DNA of 64,000 nucleotides from Pacificispira spongiicola (GTDB lineage Bacteria > Pseudomonadota > Alphaproteobacteria > UBA8366 > Aestuariispiraceae): assembly GCF_012926505.1 (NCBI RefSeq), contig NZ_JABBNT010000001.1:620001-684000 (forward strand), given 5' to 3'. A program made the position numbers and the translations under genes. A model generated the notes under the pieces. That model worked only from the letters and a program-made list of their open reading frames with translations, was not told the origin of the DNA and made no database searches. Positions 15,661-23,483 of the stretch are shown piece after piece (positions within the stretch are counted from its first letter, which is position 1; every line of letters begins with the position of its first letter).

Positions 15661-17280
15661 TTAAGCGGAGAAAACGACCTTACCGCCAACCATTGTAAGA
15701 CGAACATCCGTTTTCAAAAGTGCCGCCGGTCCCTCTTGGAAGAAGTCCGTATCCAGGATGACGACATCGGCGGCCAATCCCGGTTTCAGCATCCCTGTGA
15801 CGGAATCAAGATGAGCTGCCCAAGCCGGTTCGCGGGTTCCATGGGTGAGCGCGTCTTCCATTGGTAAGGCCCAATCCGGTCGGTGCGGTGCGATCGTGTC
15901 GTCGCCGGGCGCTTTCCGGGTCGCCGCGATATACATATTCGGAAGCGCCTCATACGGTGCTGTTGGGGTATCCGTACCAAAGGCCAGCGGCGCCCCCGCC
16001 TTGATATATAGAGGCCAGGCAAAGCCGTTTTCGCCGCGCTCCGGCCCGATCTTTTCCAGCCAGTTCGAAAGATAAGCCGGATTTACATGAACGGGTTGCA
16101 TGGATGCCGTAATGCCGAGGGTGCCGATGCGTTCAATCTGGTCGTCCCGGGCATATTCAAGATGTTCGATCCGGTGGCGGCGTCCCGTTGTGGCATTGAC
16201 TGTCGCGGCCCCTTCAATAGCGTCAATCGCCGCATCGATCGTCGCATCGCCAATCGCGTGGATGGCGACCTGAAGACCGACCTTATCCGCAGCCGCAACG
16301 ATCGGCGTCAATACCTCCGCCGGCCAAATCGGATCGCAGTTGGTGCCATCCGTATAGGGTTGGCTCAATGCAGCCGTACAGCCGTCGATCGTACCGTCAC
16401 CAATAAGTTTGATGCCGATCACTCGAAGCATGTCGCCCTGGTACTGGCGTGCAAGTTCCGCCGCTCGTTCGACCTGACGTATTTCGTCGTCCAGATCACC
16501 AGTGCGCCAAATGATCATATGGCCGACAACGCGGACGGTAAGCTTCCCGGCAGCCTGGATTCGGGCGATGGATTCCAGCACGCGTTCTTCGAGCGCCATC
16601 TCCACGACGGACGTAATCCCGGCGCGCGAAAACGCCTCCGCCGCGACCAACACCTGCTTTTCGAGTTCATCGTCGGAAACGTTACTCAGCAACGGCCAAA
16701 CCATGTTGGTCGATGCCGTTTCCTGGAGCCACCCCGTCGCTTCGCCGCTTGTCGGATCGCGAACGATCTCGCCTCCAACGGGATCGGGCGTGGCGTCATC
16801 AATACCAAGCTCCCGGAGTGCCTGAGAGTTCAGCCATGACGAATGGAAATCGAAGGCTTCAAGATATACCGGCCGATCAGGCACAATATCATCGAGCATC
16901 GACTTGTTCGGCTGCCCGTTGGGGATATCTCCGTGAACCCACGATGTGCCGAGAACGCGCGGTTCGTCAGGATGCTCGTTCGCCCATTTAAGAACGCGCC
17001 GTCGGATTTCCTCGACACTTCCCGCGCCGCGCAATTGGGCCTTGCGCATCGATGCCCCCGTCATCGCCACGTGAACGTGACCATCGACGAAGCCCGGCAT
17101 GATCAGGCCACCCGCAGCATCAATCTTTGTCGGGTCTTCTCCGGCAATCGACGCCGCTTCCTTCAGGTCCCCGACGAACACAATGCGATCGTTCCGTATC
17201 ACCACGGCCTCAGCCCAGGGTAACCCCGGGTCCGCCGTGAAAACCCTTCCGCCCGAAACGAGCACGCACTCTGTCGCCAT
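15661..17280 (-). CDS. YtcJ-type metal-dependent amidohydrolase
   Basis: A 539-residue amidohydrolase-superfamily (subtype III) enzyme. The first metal motif is GFVDGHVHVAMTG, the later metal-binding His is in LQVAIHAIGDATIDAAIDA, the next in RHRIEHLEYARDDQIER, and the terminal Asp in PLAFGTDTPTAPYEALPNMY. It is cytosolic with no signal peptide. This family hydrolyses amide or N-formyl bonds of small molecules, but substrates are rarely known. The start at 17280 has GGGAGGG upstream; an earlier in-frame start at 17301 is not needed. It is separated from the polyol cluster by 470 bases and from the next gene by a tRNA, so it appears to be a single transcription unit. Confidence 0.85.
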   Translation of the reverse strand: MATECVLVSGGRVFTADPGLPWAEAVVIRNDRIVFVGDLKEAASIAGEDPTKIDAAGGLIMPGFVDGHVHVAMTGASMRKAQLRGAGSVEEIRRRVLKWANEHPDEPRVLGTSWVHGDIPNGQPNKSMLDDIVPDRPVYLEAFDFHSSWLNSQALRELGIDDATPDPVGGEIVRDPTSGEATGWLQETASTNMVWPLLSNVSDDELEKQVLVAAEAFSRAGITSVVEMALEERVLESIARIQAAGKLTVRVVGHMIIWRTGDLDDEIRQVERAAELARQYQGDMLRVIGIKLIGDGTIDGCTAALSQPYTDGTNCDPIWPAEVLTPIVAAADKVGLQVAIHAIGDATIDAAIDAIEGAATVNATTGRRHRIEHLEYARDDQIERIGTLGITASMQPVHVNPAYLSNWLEKIGPERGENGFAWPLYIKAGAPLAFGTDTPTAPYEALPNMYIAATRKAPGDDTIAPHRPDWALPMEDALTHGTREPAWAAHLDSVTGMLKPGLAADVVILDTDFFQEGPAALLKTDVRLTMVGGKVVFSA

Positions 17281-17473
17281 TTTTGGCACCCTCCCGCACA
17301 ATCAACGCATCAGATCGGCACTCTATCGGCGCCTTCGGACCCGTTCAATTGCCGAAACTGCGCGATTTCGAGGGCGGGCGTTACAACAGGGGAAGAATGG
17401 TGGAGGTTCGATGTGAAACATCGAACCGGAACCGTAGCTTGCCGGTTTGGCTGGCGGCGGCGCGCGACGAAAA

Positions 17474-17550
17474 GATGGTGGGCCCGGCAGGACTCGAACC
17501 CGCGACCAAACCGTTATGAGCGGTCCGCTCTAACCAACTGAGCTACAGGC
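17474..17550 (-). tRNA. tRNA with CAU anticodon, probably tRNA-Ile2 (lysidine-modified)
   Basis: A 77-nt tRNA with encoded CCA. The acceptor stem pairs GGGCCTG with CGGGCCC (one G-U), the D-arm is GCTC...GAGC, the anticodon loop is CTCATAA and the T-arm is GCGGG/CCTGC. The anticodon CAU could mean elongator Met, initiator Met or Ile2. The acceptor lacks the C1-A72 mismatch of initiators, and the stem and variable-loop sequence (TGGTC) resemble bacterial tRNA-Ile2, in which TilS converts C34 to lysidine to read AUA. Elongator Met is not excluded. Confidence 0.9.
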
Positions 17551-17631
17551 CCACCGACCGGCGCGATTCCGTCCGGTAAGCCTCGCGTATAGCAAAGGCT
17601 TTCCCGGTTTGCCAGCGTTCCGATGACGCGT

Positions 17632-19119
17632 TTAACGCGCTTCTTCGATCCGCCGGATGAAGTCGCGCAGGATCGTGCGCCACAACTCGTCTTTCAGCAG
17701 CTTGTCCTCGACACCGGCATCGATGCTGGGATTGTCGTTTACCTCGATCACCACGGCGCGATCCTCATCCACCAGCTTGCAATCGACCCCATAGAGACCG
17801 TTGCCGATGGGGCGCGCGGCGGCCAGGGCCGCGTCCAGGATACGCTGCGGGACCTCGTCGATATCGACGGTGCTGAACCCGCCTTCGTCCGGACCGCCCT
17901 TCGCCGCGTGGTTGATGATCTGCCAGTGGCCGCGTGCCATGAAGTATTTCGACGCATAGAACGGCACGCCGTTCAAAATCCCGATGCGCCAATCGTAATC
18001 GGTGCGCAGATATTCCTGCCCCAGGATCAAATCCGAATGGGCCAGCATCTCCCGCCCCAGGGACAGCATCTGTCCGGCATCGTCGGCCCGCTTCACGCCC
18101 TTCGAGAACGCCCCGTCCGGCACTTTCAGGACCAGCGGATAGTCGCTTTCCGCCGCGACCTTTTCCAGATTCCCCTTATCGATCACCACAGTCTTCGGCG
18201 CCGGGATGTTATAGGTGCGGAACAGTTCAGCCAGATAGACCTTATTCGTGCAGCGCAGGATGGACCCGGCATCGTCGATGCACGGAATGCCTTCCTGCTC
18301 CGCCCGTTTCGCGAAACGGTAGGTATGGTGGTCCAGTGCCGTCGTCTCGCGGATGAACAGCGCATCGAATTCCGCCAGACGCGGCAGGTCGCGGGCGACG
18401 ATCGGTTCCACCTTCACGCCCAGCGACACCCCGGCCCGGATCAGCCGTTCGATACCCTGCTTGTTGGTTGGCGGCATCGCCTCCTTCGGGTCGACCAGAA
18501 CCGCCAGGGTATATCGCGGCGGGCGGGCCTGCCCCGCATTCGGGCGGCTGCGTTTCATGTAGCCGTCCAGGCCGCGTTCAAACAGAGTCCGGTCGGCGGC
18601 GGGCAGCGTCCGCCAGTTCGGCACCTTCACATCCCGGATACGGTACAGGCTTTCCCCGCGTTCCGTTTCCGCGCGTTCATATTGGATGCGCAGGATCGGA
18701 CAACGGAAGGCGTCGAAGGCCGACCGGGCCAACGCCTTGAAGCGCGTTTCTTCCGTCGTGCCGAAGCAGACCGTAATCGAACCGGTCGCGGCTTCCGGTG
18801 TATCGGACTTGCCGCGCGTCAGGGCCTTGGTCAGCGCGCGTTCCAGGTCGCCCAACGCCCGGCGATAGATACGCTTCCAGCCGACCCAGAGCATGGCTTC
18901 CGCCGAGGGCAGGATCTTGTCGCCGCGCGCTTCCGCCGTCAGGGCGCAATAGTAGCCCTTGCTGAGATAGCTGTAATCGCCGCACAGGTTGATCAAGCGC
19001 GTGCGAGTCGAATAGGGCTTGTCCCGCGCTAGGTAGTCGCGGGCGGAAATCGTTTCCCGCCCCGGCCCGGGGAACGGAAAATCCTTGGGATCGTCGAGGA
19101 TGAAGACGGTGCGGCCCAT
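17632..19119 (-). CDS. RimK-like ATP-grasp ligase with an N-terminal RLAN-type domain
   Basis: A 495-residue protein. Residues 1-200 form an alpha/beta N-terminal domain of the sort found only fused to RimK-like ATP-grasp enzymes. Residues about 290-495 are the ATP-grasp fold, with LVLKVPDGAFSKGV (329-342) as nucleotide lid, LILGQEYLRTDYDWRIGIL, and the metal-binding end Asp446, Glu459 and Asn461 (VIEVNDNPS). RimK-like enzymes form amide bonds, often adding amino acids to a peptide or to a protein carboxy terminus. The start at 19119 has GGAG upstream. The gene for a GNAT-C39 fusion ends 28 bases before it, so the pair is an operon. Substrate is unknown; ribosomal S6 modification is unlikely given the length and partner. 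Confidence 0.85.
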   Translation of the reverse strand: MGRTVFILDDPKDFPFPGPGRETISARDYLARDKPYSTRTRLINLCGDYSYLSKGYYCALTAEARGDKILPSAEAMLWVGWKRIYRRALGDLERALTKALTRGKSDTPEAATGSITVCFGTTEETRFKALARSAFDAFRCPILRIQYERAETERGESLYRIRDVKVPNWRTLPAADRTLFERGLDGYMKRSRPNAGQARPPRYTLAVLVDPKEAMPPTNKQGIERLIRAGVSLGVKVEPIVARDLPRLAEFDALFIRETTALDHHTYRFAKRAEQEGIPCIDDAGSILRCTNKVYLAELFRTYNIPAPKTVVIDKGNLEKVAAESDYPLVLKVPDGAFSKGVKRADDAGQMLSLGREMLAHSDLILGQEYLRTDYDWRIGILNGVPFYASKYFMARGHWQIINHAAKGGPDEGGFSTVDIDEVPQRILDAALAAARPIGNGLYGVDCKLVDEDRAVVIEVNDNPSIDAGVEDKLLKDELWRTILRDFIRRIEEAR

Positions 19120-19147
19120 GCCGGATACTCCACAGTCTAGTTCAAGG

Positions 19148-20266
19148 TTAGCGAAGGACGAGGGCGGCGCGTTGACGCGCGCGGCCATAGCGGGACATGC
19201 GTTCGAAATCCTCCCGCGGGATCGGCAGAGCCATTCGATCGGTCTGGCTCTGAATAACATCCGGGTCGACGAAGGGATCGTGCACGAACACGAACCGGTC
19301 GTCCATGGCCACCACAACGACCCAATGCGGCACCTTTTCCCTATCCAGCGCATAGGTGGAGATCAGGATGATCGGGACTCCGCCTTCCGCCAGGACCGCC
19401 TCCAGTTCCGCCGTGGTCAACGGGCTTTCCACCACGGGAATGCCGCGTTCCTCCAACTGGGCCAGATAGTCTTCCTGGACCAGCCGGATTACGTCCTTCT
19501 TCACCGGGTTGCGCACGGTGTCCACGAACATCATGTCGGGGTCGCGGACGTTCAGGCTGACGGTAAAGCCGCGATCCGCCGCCGCCAGCGCCATGCCATA
19601 GGGGGAACAACCCGCCGGGCCGCGCGTCATGAAGATCGTCGTCGCCTCCCGCCACAGACGCAGTTCTTCCGTCCGGGACAGGTCGTATCCGGGCCGCAAC
19701 GCCGCGAAGGCCATCAACAAACAGGCAGGCCCGCAGGTGAAATCCAGGCTTTGCGCATAATAGGGAATTTTTTCCAGCCCCGCCGGGGTCGTCCCGACCA
19801 GGACCTTTTCCATGCGCAGCGCGTCGCCGCCGTCTTCGTAATAGCCCGGAATCTTGCCAAAGGGCTGGTAGCCCGCGCGCTTATACAGGTCGATGGCGCC
19901 GTCATTGTCGGACCGGACCTCAAGACGCAGGAAAGCCGCTTCCGCGCGGGCCGCGTCTTCCGCCGCCTGCAACAAGGCTCGCGCATATCCCTGCCCCCGC
20001 CGATCCGGATCGACCGCCAGGGAATAAAGCCGGGCAAGCGACGTCCCGCGATGGAACAGCACCATGGCATAGCCGACGATACGGCCCTGCGGGTCGGTCA
20101 GGACGCGGGTCGCCTGGTGTCCCTTGGCCAGCAGATGCCGGAAGCTTCGGCGGCTGATCCGGTCGGTTTCGAAACACGCGTTTTCGATACCGACCAAGGT
20201 GTCGACATCGTCCAAAGTCGCGGGCCGTATCGCCGCCTGTTCCAAAACCGTATCCATCGCTTCCAT
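19148..20266 (-). CDS. GNAT acetyltransferase fused to a C39-like peptidase domain
   Basis: A 372-residue two-domain protein. Residues about 12-155 are a RimI-like GNAT domain with the acetyl-CoA loop RRGQGYA (89-95). Residues about 165-360 are a C39-type papain-like domain with Cys178 in DFTCGPACLLMAF, His314 in VPHWVVVVAMDD and Asp330 in VFVHDPF, which together form a complete catalytic triad. There are no membrane segments, unlike C39 domains of bacteriocin exporters, so it acts in the cytoplasm. Together with the ATP-grasp ligase that follows it, it looks like a peptide-modifying unit (acetylate, cleave, ligate). The ATG at 20266 is used, with 20257 as an alternative; neither has a clear ribosome site. 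Confidence 0.85.
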   Translation of the reverse strand: MEAMDTVLEQAAIRPATLDDVDTLVGIENACFETDRISRRSFRHLLAKGHQATRVLTDPQGRIVGYAMVLFHRGTSLARLYSLAVDPDRRGQGYARALLQAAEDAARAEAAFLRLEVRSDNDGAIDLYKRAGYQPFGKIPGYYEDGGDALRMEKVLVGTTPAGLEKIPYYAQSLDFTCGPACLLMAFAALRPGYDLSRTEELRLWREATTIFMTRGPAGCSPYGMALAAADRGFTVSLNVRDPDMMFVDTVRNPVKKDVIRLVQEDYLAQLEERGIPVVESPLTTAELEAVLAEGGVPIILISTYALDREKVPHWVVVVAMDDRFVFVHDPFVDPDVIQSQTDRMALPIPREDFERMSRYGRARQRAALVLR

Positions 20267-20419
20267 CCAACCGGACCGCAATCCGAATGACGCAGCGCTA
20301 TAGTCCTATCCTTTTTGGAGGAATAGCAAATTCCTTCTGCGCTTTCCGCATGCCCGTCGGGGGGATCTTACATAGCTTGGCAATTGTGGCTGGCATATCT
20401 GGTAATGGGCACTCAGCGG

Positions 20420-20995
20420 TCACGCCCGCCTCACCAACGGGAGGAAAATCCCATCCACCCATTCGGTTCGCAAATCGTCAGGCGGCGCAGAGAATGTCAT
20501 AATGACGTGATAGCGGAACAAATCGCTCAACAAGGATGCGATCGCCCCCGTCAGCTTCGCCTGATCGATCTCGCCTCTTTCCACCGCTCGATCCAGAATC
20601 GTTGCCAGCGTGCGCGTCTCGCCTGCCGACAAAGCTGCTTGCAAATCGGACGGGGAAGACGCGGTCTCCTGGAAATAACCGCTTGTGAATAAGGTAAAAG
20701 CGGCGGCGATCTCGCGGGCGCGCGCCGACGCGCGCTCCAAGTATTCCAGCAATTCCGTCCGGACATCGCCGCGGTCGGGAACGTCCAGTGGCGCTATCGC
20801 CATCCGCTTGCGGATCGCCGCGATCGCCAGTTCCGCCTTACCGTTCCATCGCCGCGCCAGAACGGGCCGGCTCGTCCCCGCCCTGACAGCAACATCTTCC
20901 ATCGTAAAACCGGCATAGCCGCGTTCGGCCAATTCCTCCCAAGCGGCATCCAGAAGTGCATTTTCCAACGCTGCGCCGCGCCGTCGTCCCTTCAT
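20420..20995 (-). CDS. TetR/AcrR-family repressor, divergent from mipA
   Basis: A 191-residue TetR protein with the DNA-binding helices in AWEELAERGYAGFTMEDVAVRAGTS followed by RPVLARRWNGKAELAIAAI (about residues 20-60). The effector domain is of the TetR C-terminal type seen in AcrR-like repressors. It starts at 20995 with AGGA about 9 bases upstream. The start is 117 bases from the divergent outer-membrane protein gene, and the gap contains a 20-bp near-palindrome beside a good promoter, so it probably represses mipA and perhaps itself. The inducer is not evident. Confidence 0.88.
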   Translation of the reverse strand: MKGRRRGAALENALLDAAWEELAERGYAGFTMEDVAVRAGTSRPVLARRWNGKAELAIAAIRKRMAIAPLDVPDRGDVRTELLEYLERASARAREIAAAFTLFTSGYFQETASSPSDLQAALSAGETRTLATILDRAVERGEIDQAKLTGAIASLLSDLFRYHVIMTFSAPPDDLRTEWVDGIFLPLVRRA

Positions 20996-21030
20996 CGTTC
21001 AGTTTCCTCAAAACGTCGGTCACACTCAAT

Positions 21031-21050
21031 AAGATACATTTATGCATCTT
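21031..21050. promoter_or_regulatory. Probable TetR operator between tetR and mipA
   Basis: AAGATACATTTATGCATCTT: 9-base arms with one mismatch around a TT centre. It overlaps the first two bases of the -35 box of the mipA promoter (TTGACG begins at 21049), and a half-site AAGATGC recurs at 21076-21082 over the -10. The arrangement is that of a repressor site. Confidence 0.6.
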
Positions 21051-21078
21051 GACGGATGACAAAAGAGACCGCTATAAG
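21049..21078 (+). promoter_or_regulatory. Sigma-70 promoter of mipA
   Basis: -35 TTGACG (21049-21054), 18-base spacer, -10 TATAAG (21073-21078). Both boxes match five of six consensus positions, the best promoter match I found in the window. The 35 bases to the start codon include AGGAG. Confidence 0.6.
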
Positions 21079-21112
21079 ATGCGCCATGGATTCTTATTCG
21101 AGGAGCGAAAAA

Positions 21113-21943
21113 ATGACAAGAGATTCCGGGCCGACGCGACCGTTCACCATCGGCATACTGTTCGCGACGGCTGTTCTGATGATCGGGATTCCTTCGCCGA
21201 CCAAGGCGGATTCGACGGTTCGGACCGCGACGGCAGAAGATGACGGAAGCAGCACCGAAAAGCAGGGCTCGGATCACTGGGTACTCGGAATAGGTGCCGC
21301 AATCGCACCGACATATGAAGGATCCGACGAATACGCGGTCGACCCGGTTCCGCTCGTCGACGTGAAATATGGTCGTTTCTTCGCAAAAACCGGAAGCGGC
21401 ATCGGTCTGAACGTCGTTGAAACCGATACGATTACGGCGGGCGTGGGCGTCAATTGGATGAAAGGATACGACGAAGACGACGTTGCGACCGGTATCGACG
21501 GCGTGGACGACGCCTTCGGCGCGCGTCTTTTCGTGTCCGGAAGAGTCCGGGGGTTCGTAACAACACTCGCAACGACCCAGGCCGTCACCGAGACCGACAG
21601 GGGCATGACGGTCAATGCCACCGTCGCCTACCCGGTGCGACCGACGGACCGCCTTACGATTACGCCCAGCCTCGGAACAACCTGGGCGAACGAGAAATAC
21701 ATGAACAGCTATTTCGGCATCGATGCGTCGGAAGCGGCGGCATCCGGATACGCCCAATACGAGCCATCCGGAGGATTCAAGAACGTTACCTTTCGCGTCG
21801 CCGCAGGGTATCGCATTACGGACAGCATCAACGCCGTCGGTTCGATCGGCATTTCCCATATCCTCGGCGATGCGGCCGACAGTCCGCTGGTCAAGGAAGA
21901 TACGAGCCCCTCGGCCCTCATCGGACTTTCCTATTCCTTCTAA
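21113..21943 (+). CDS. mipA: MipA/OmpV-family outer-membrane protein
   Basis: A 276-residue secreted protein. The signal peptide covers about residues 1-32 (hydrophobic core FTIGILFATAVLMIGI). The mature part is a chain of amphipathic strands in the MipA/OmpV pattern, beginning WVLGIGAAIAPTYEGSDEY with PVPLVDVKYG and ending in the outer-membrane C-terminal motif LIGLSYSF (terminal Phe). The family forms small beta-barrels; MipA was described as a scaffold for murein hydrolases, while OmpV relatives are porin-like. The start at 21113 has AGGAG 8 bases upstream, so in-frame starts at 21056 and 21086 are rejected. It is divergent from a TetR gene, which suggests induction by a small molecule. 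Confidence 0.88.
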   Translation: MTRDSGPTRPFTIGILFATAVLMIGIPSPTKADSTVRTATAEDDGSSTEKQGSDHWVLGIGAAIAPTYEGSDEYAVDPVPLVDVKYGRFFAKTGSGIGLNVVETDTITAGVGVNWMKGYDEDDVATGIDGVDDAFGARLFVSGRVRGFVTTLATTQAVTETDRGMTVNATVAYPVRPTDRLTITPSLGTTWANEKYMNSYFGIDASEAAASGYAQYEPSGGFKNVTFRVAAGYRITDSINAVGSIGISHILGDAADSPLVKEDTSPSALIGLSYSF

Positions 21944-22012
21944 GACCGGTTCCGAAAGCGGCCGGTCCGCCTTGGTGTCCGGGTCGGCGATACAGCCGGC
22001 CCGGAAAGTCCG

Positions 22013-23395
22013 TCACGTAGCGACCAGTTCCAGCATTCTATGCAGCGGCTCCGGCGCCGAGGTCAGGCCCAAAGACACTGTGAAATGCCCCTGATTGCGG
22101 GTCCAGACATTCTCCGCCGGGACCGCCCATTGCCGAACAAGGTCCTCGCCGGAGGCATAGGGGGTGATCTCGTCCACGTCGCCCAAAACGATGCCGATCC
22201 GGTCAGGGTTGATCGCCGGGCTATCGGCCGCATCCAACAGCGGCGACCAGCGGCCAACGGTTTCTTCCGTCCAACCGGCCTGCGCCAAGGCTTGCGGCAC
22301 CCCCATCGATCCGGTCAGAGAGCCGCGATAGGCGACTTCCGTCAGGGAAGCCGCGGGCGCGATCAACAACGCAAAATCGGGCCGCGCCTCCGCCCGCCAA
22401 CGCCGCGCCCAGGACAGAAGCTGCATCACCGTCAACGCGCCCAGGCTGATTCCGGATAGCAGAACCGGCCCCGGCGACACGACATCCCGTTCCGCGTCCA
22501 ATTCCCGGGCATGGGCGATCCAGGTTCCGATCTCCCGGACATGCAGCCAGGAATAATCCAGCAATCCGCCGGGCCCATGCGCGAAAATCGGCTCCCCGCC
22601 ATACCAGCCGTCCAAGCGGCGGCGGGCATGCCACGGTCCCTGCGGCTCGATAACGCGGAAGCCCTGCGCCAGGAACCAGTCGGGAATCGTCCCCTCCTCG
22701 CCCCACATTTCCGTTTCCATGCCGATACCGTGGGCGAAGATCATCGTGCCGCGTGGCACCCGTCCCGCCGGTTCGCGAATGCGCGCTTCCGCCGGAGGCG
22801 AAGCCGCGCCATCCGGCGTCGCGAAGCGCCCCCAGCGCCAAACCACACCGTCCCGCAGGAACGGCCGGCTCTGCCGGATATCCGGCGCATCGGGTGGAGA
22901 CATCAGTCCGTCCGGGGCCGCAAGGCGTACACCGTGTCGGGCCTCCACCGTGACGGCATTCTCTATTTCGAAGCGAATGGCCGGAAAGGACCGTTCCAGA
23001 TGGGCCGGCAGGAATCCCGCCCGCAACGCCATCGCTTTTCGCGCCAGGGTAAGTCGGCGTCGGTCCAAGCCGTTCAGCGCCTCCGACGGTCCCTCTCCAC
23101 CGAAGAAGGCGGCTTCCCAATCGTCCAATGCCTCAGTGTATTCCCGCCAGGCTCGATCCACGGCCCCCAAAAGCTTGACGCCGACCAGTCGACGCGGCGG
23201 ACCGGTATCGACGGTTGCGTGAAAAACATCGGGATCACCCTGCGCCGCAACGGCAGCCGCCCAAGCACGGGACAGTGGAAAGAACAACCGGGCGATGGCG
23301 GGCGTCGCAACACGGTCATACCAAGGCCGCCACAAATAGGGGGCGACGGATTGATCCAGAACCGTCCGGAAACGGCCGCCACCCCAGCCTTCCAT
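22013..23395 (-). CDS. Large alpha/beta hydrolase-like protein of unknown substrate
   Basis: A 460-residue protein. The second half (about residues 200-455) is an alpha/beta hydrolase: an oxyanion stretch MIFAHGIGMETEMWG, a nucleophile elbow LLSGISLGALTVMQL with its serine, an acid in IVLGDVDEITPY and a terminal His in RNQGHFTVSLG. The first 200 residues (PYLWRPWYDRVATPAIARLFFPLSRAW onwards) are helical and not a domain I recognise. Sequence gives no substrate. The start at 23395 uses GGGAGA 8 bases upstream; the GTG just before it is also possible. It is on the rpoD strand, but the terminator at 23411-23459 separates it from rpoD, so it is probably expressed alone. Confidence 0.7.
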   Translation of the reverse strand: MEGWGGGRFRTVLDQSVAPYLWRPWYDRVATPAIARLFFPLSRAWAAAVAAQGDPDVFHATVDTGPPRRLVGVKLLGAVDRAWREYTEALDDWEAAFFGGEGPSEALNGLDRRRLTLARKAMALRAGFLPAHLERSFPAIRFEIENAVTVEARHGVRLAAPDGLMSPPDAPDIRQSRPFLRDGVVWRWGRFATPDGAASPPAEARIREPAGRVPRGTMIFAHGIGMETEMWGEEGTIPDWFLAQGFRVIEPQGPWHARRRLDGWYGGEPIFAHGPGGLLDYSWLHVREIGTWIAHARELDAERDVVSPGPVLLSGISLGALTVMQLLSWARRWRAEARPDFALLIAPAASLTEVAYRGSLTGSMGVPQALAQAGWTEETVGRWSPLLDAADSPAINPDRIGIVLGDVDEITPYASGEDLVRQWAVPAENVWTRNQGHFTVSLGLTSAPEPLHRMLELVAT

Positions 23396-23410
23396 CACGA
23401 AATTCTCCCG

Positions 23411-23459
23411 AAAAAGAGAAAGGCCGGCACCGCATGGCCCATGGCGTGCGGTACCGGCC
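23411..23459 (-). terminator. Rho-independent terminator of rpoD
   Basis: A 13-base stem with one mismatch (23422-23434 with 23447-23459, GGCCGGCACCGCA against TGCGGTACCGGCC) and a 12-base loop. On the minus strand it is followed by a T-rich run (TTTCTCTTTTT). It lies 25 bases after the rpoD stop. Confidence 0.8.
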
Positions 23460-23483
23460 CTCGTTCCACCGAACGATCCGGCC

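Noticed and set aside
17632-19119. Ribosomal protein S6 modification enzyme RimK proper
   Set aside because: It is about 200 residues longer than RimK, with a separate N-terminal domain and a GNAT-C39 partner that RimK loci lack.
22013-23395. Polyhydroxyalkanoate synthase-like or depolymerase enzyme
   Set aside because: The elbow is GISLGA with serine, not the PhaC cysteine box, and no PHA signature motifs are visible.
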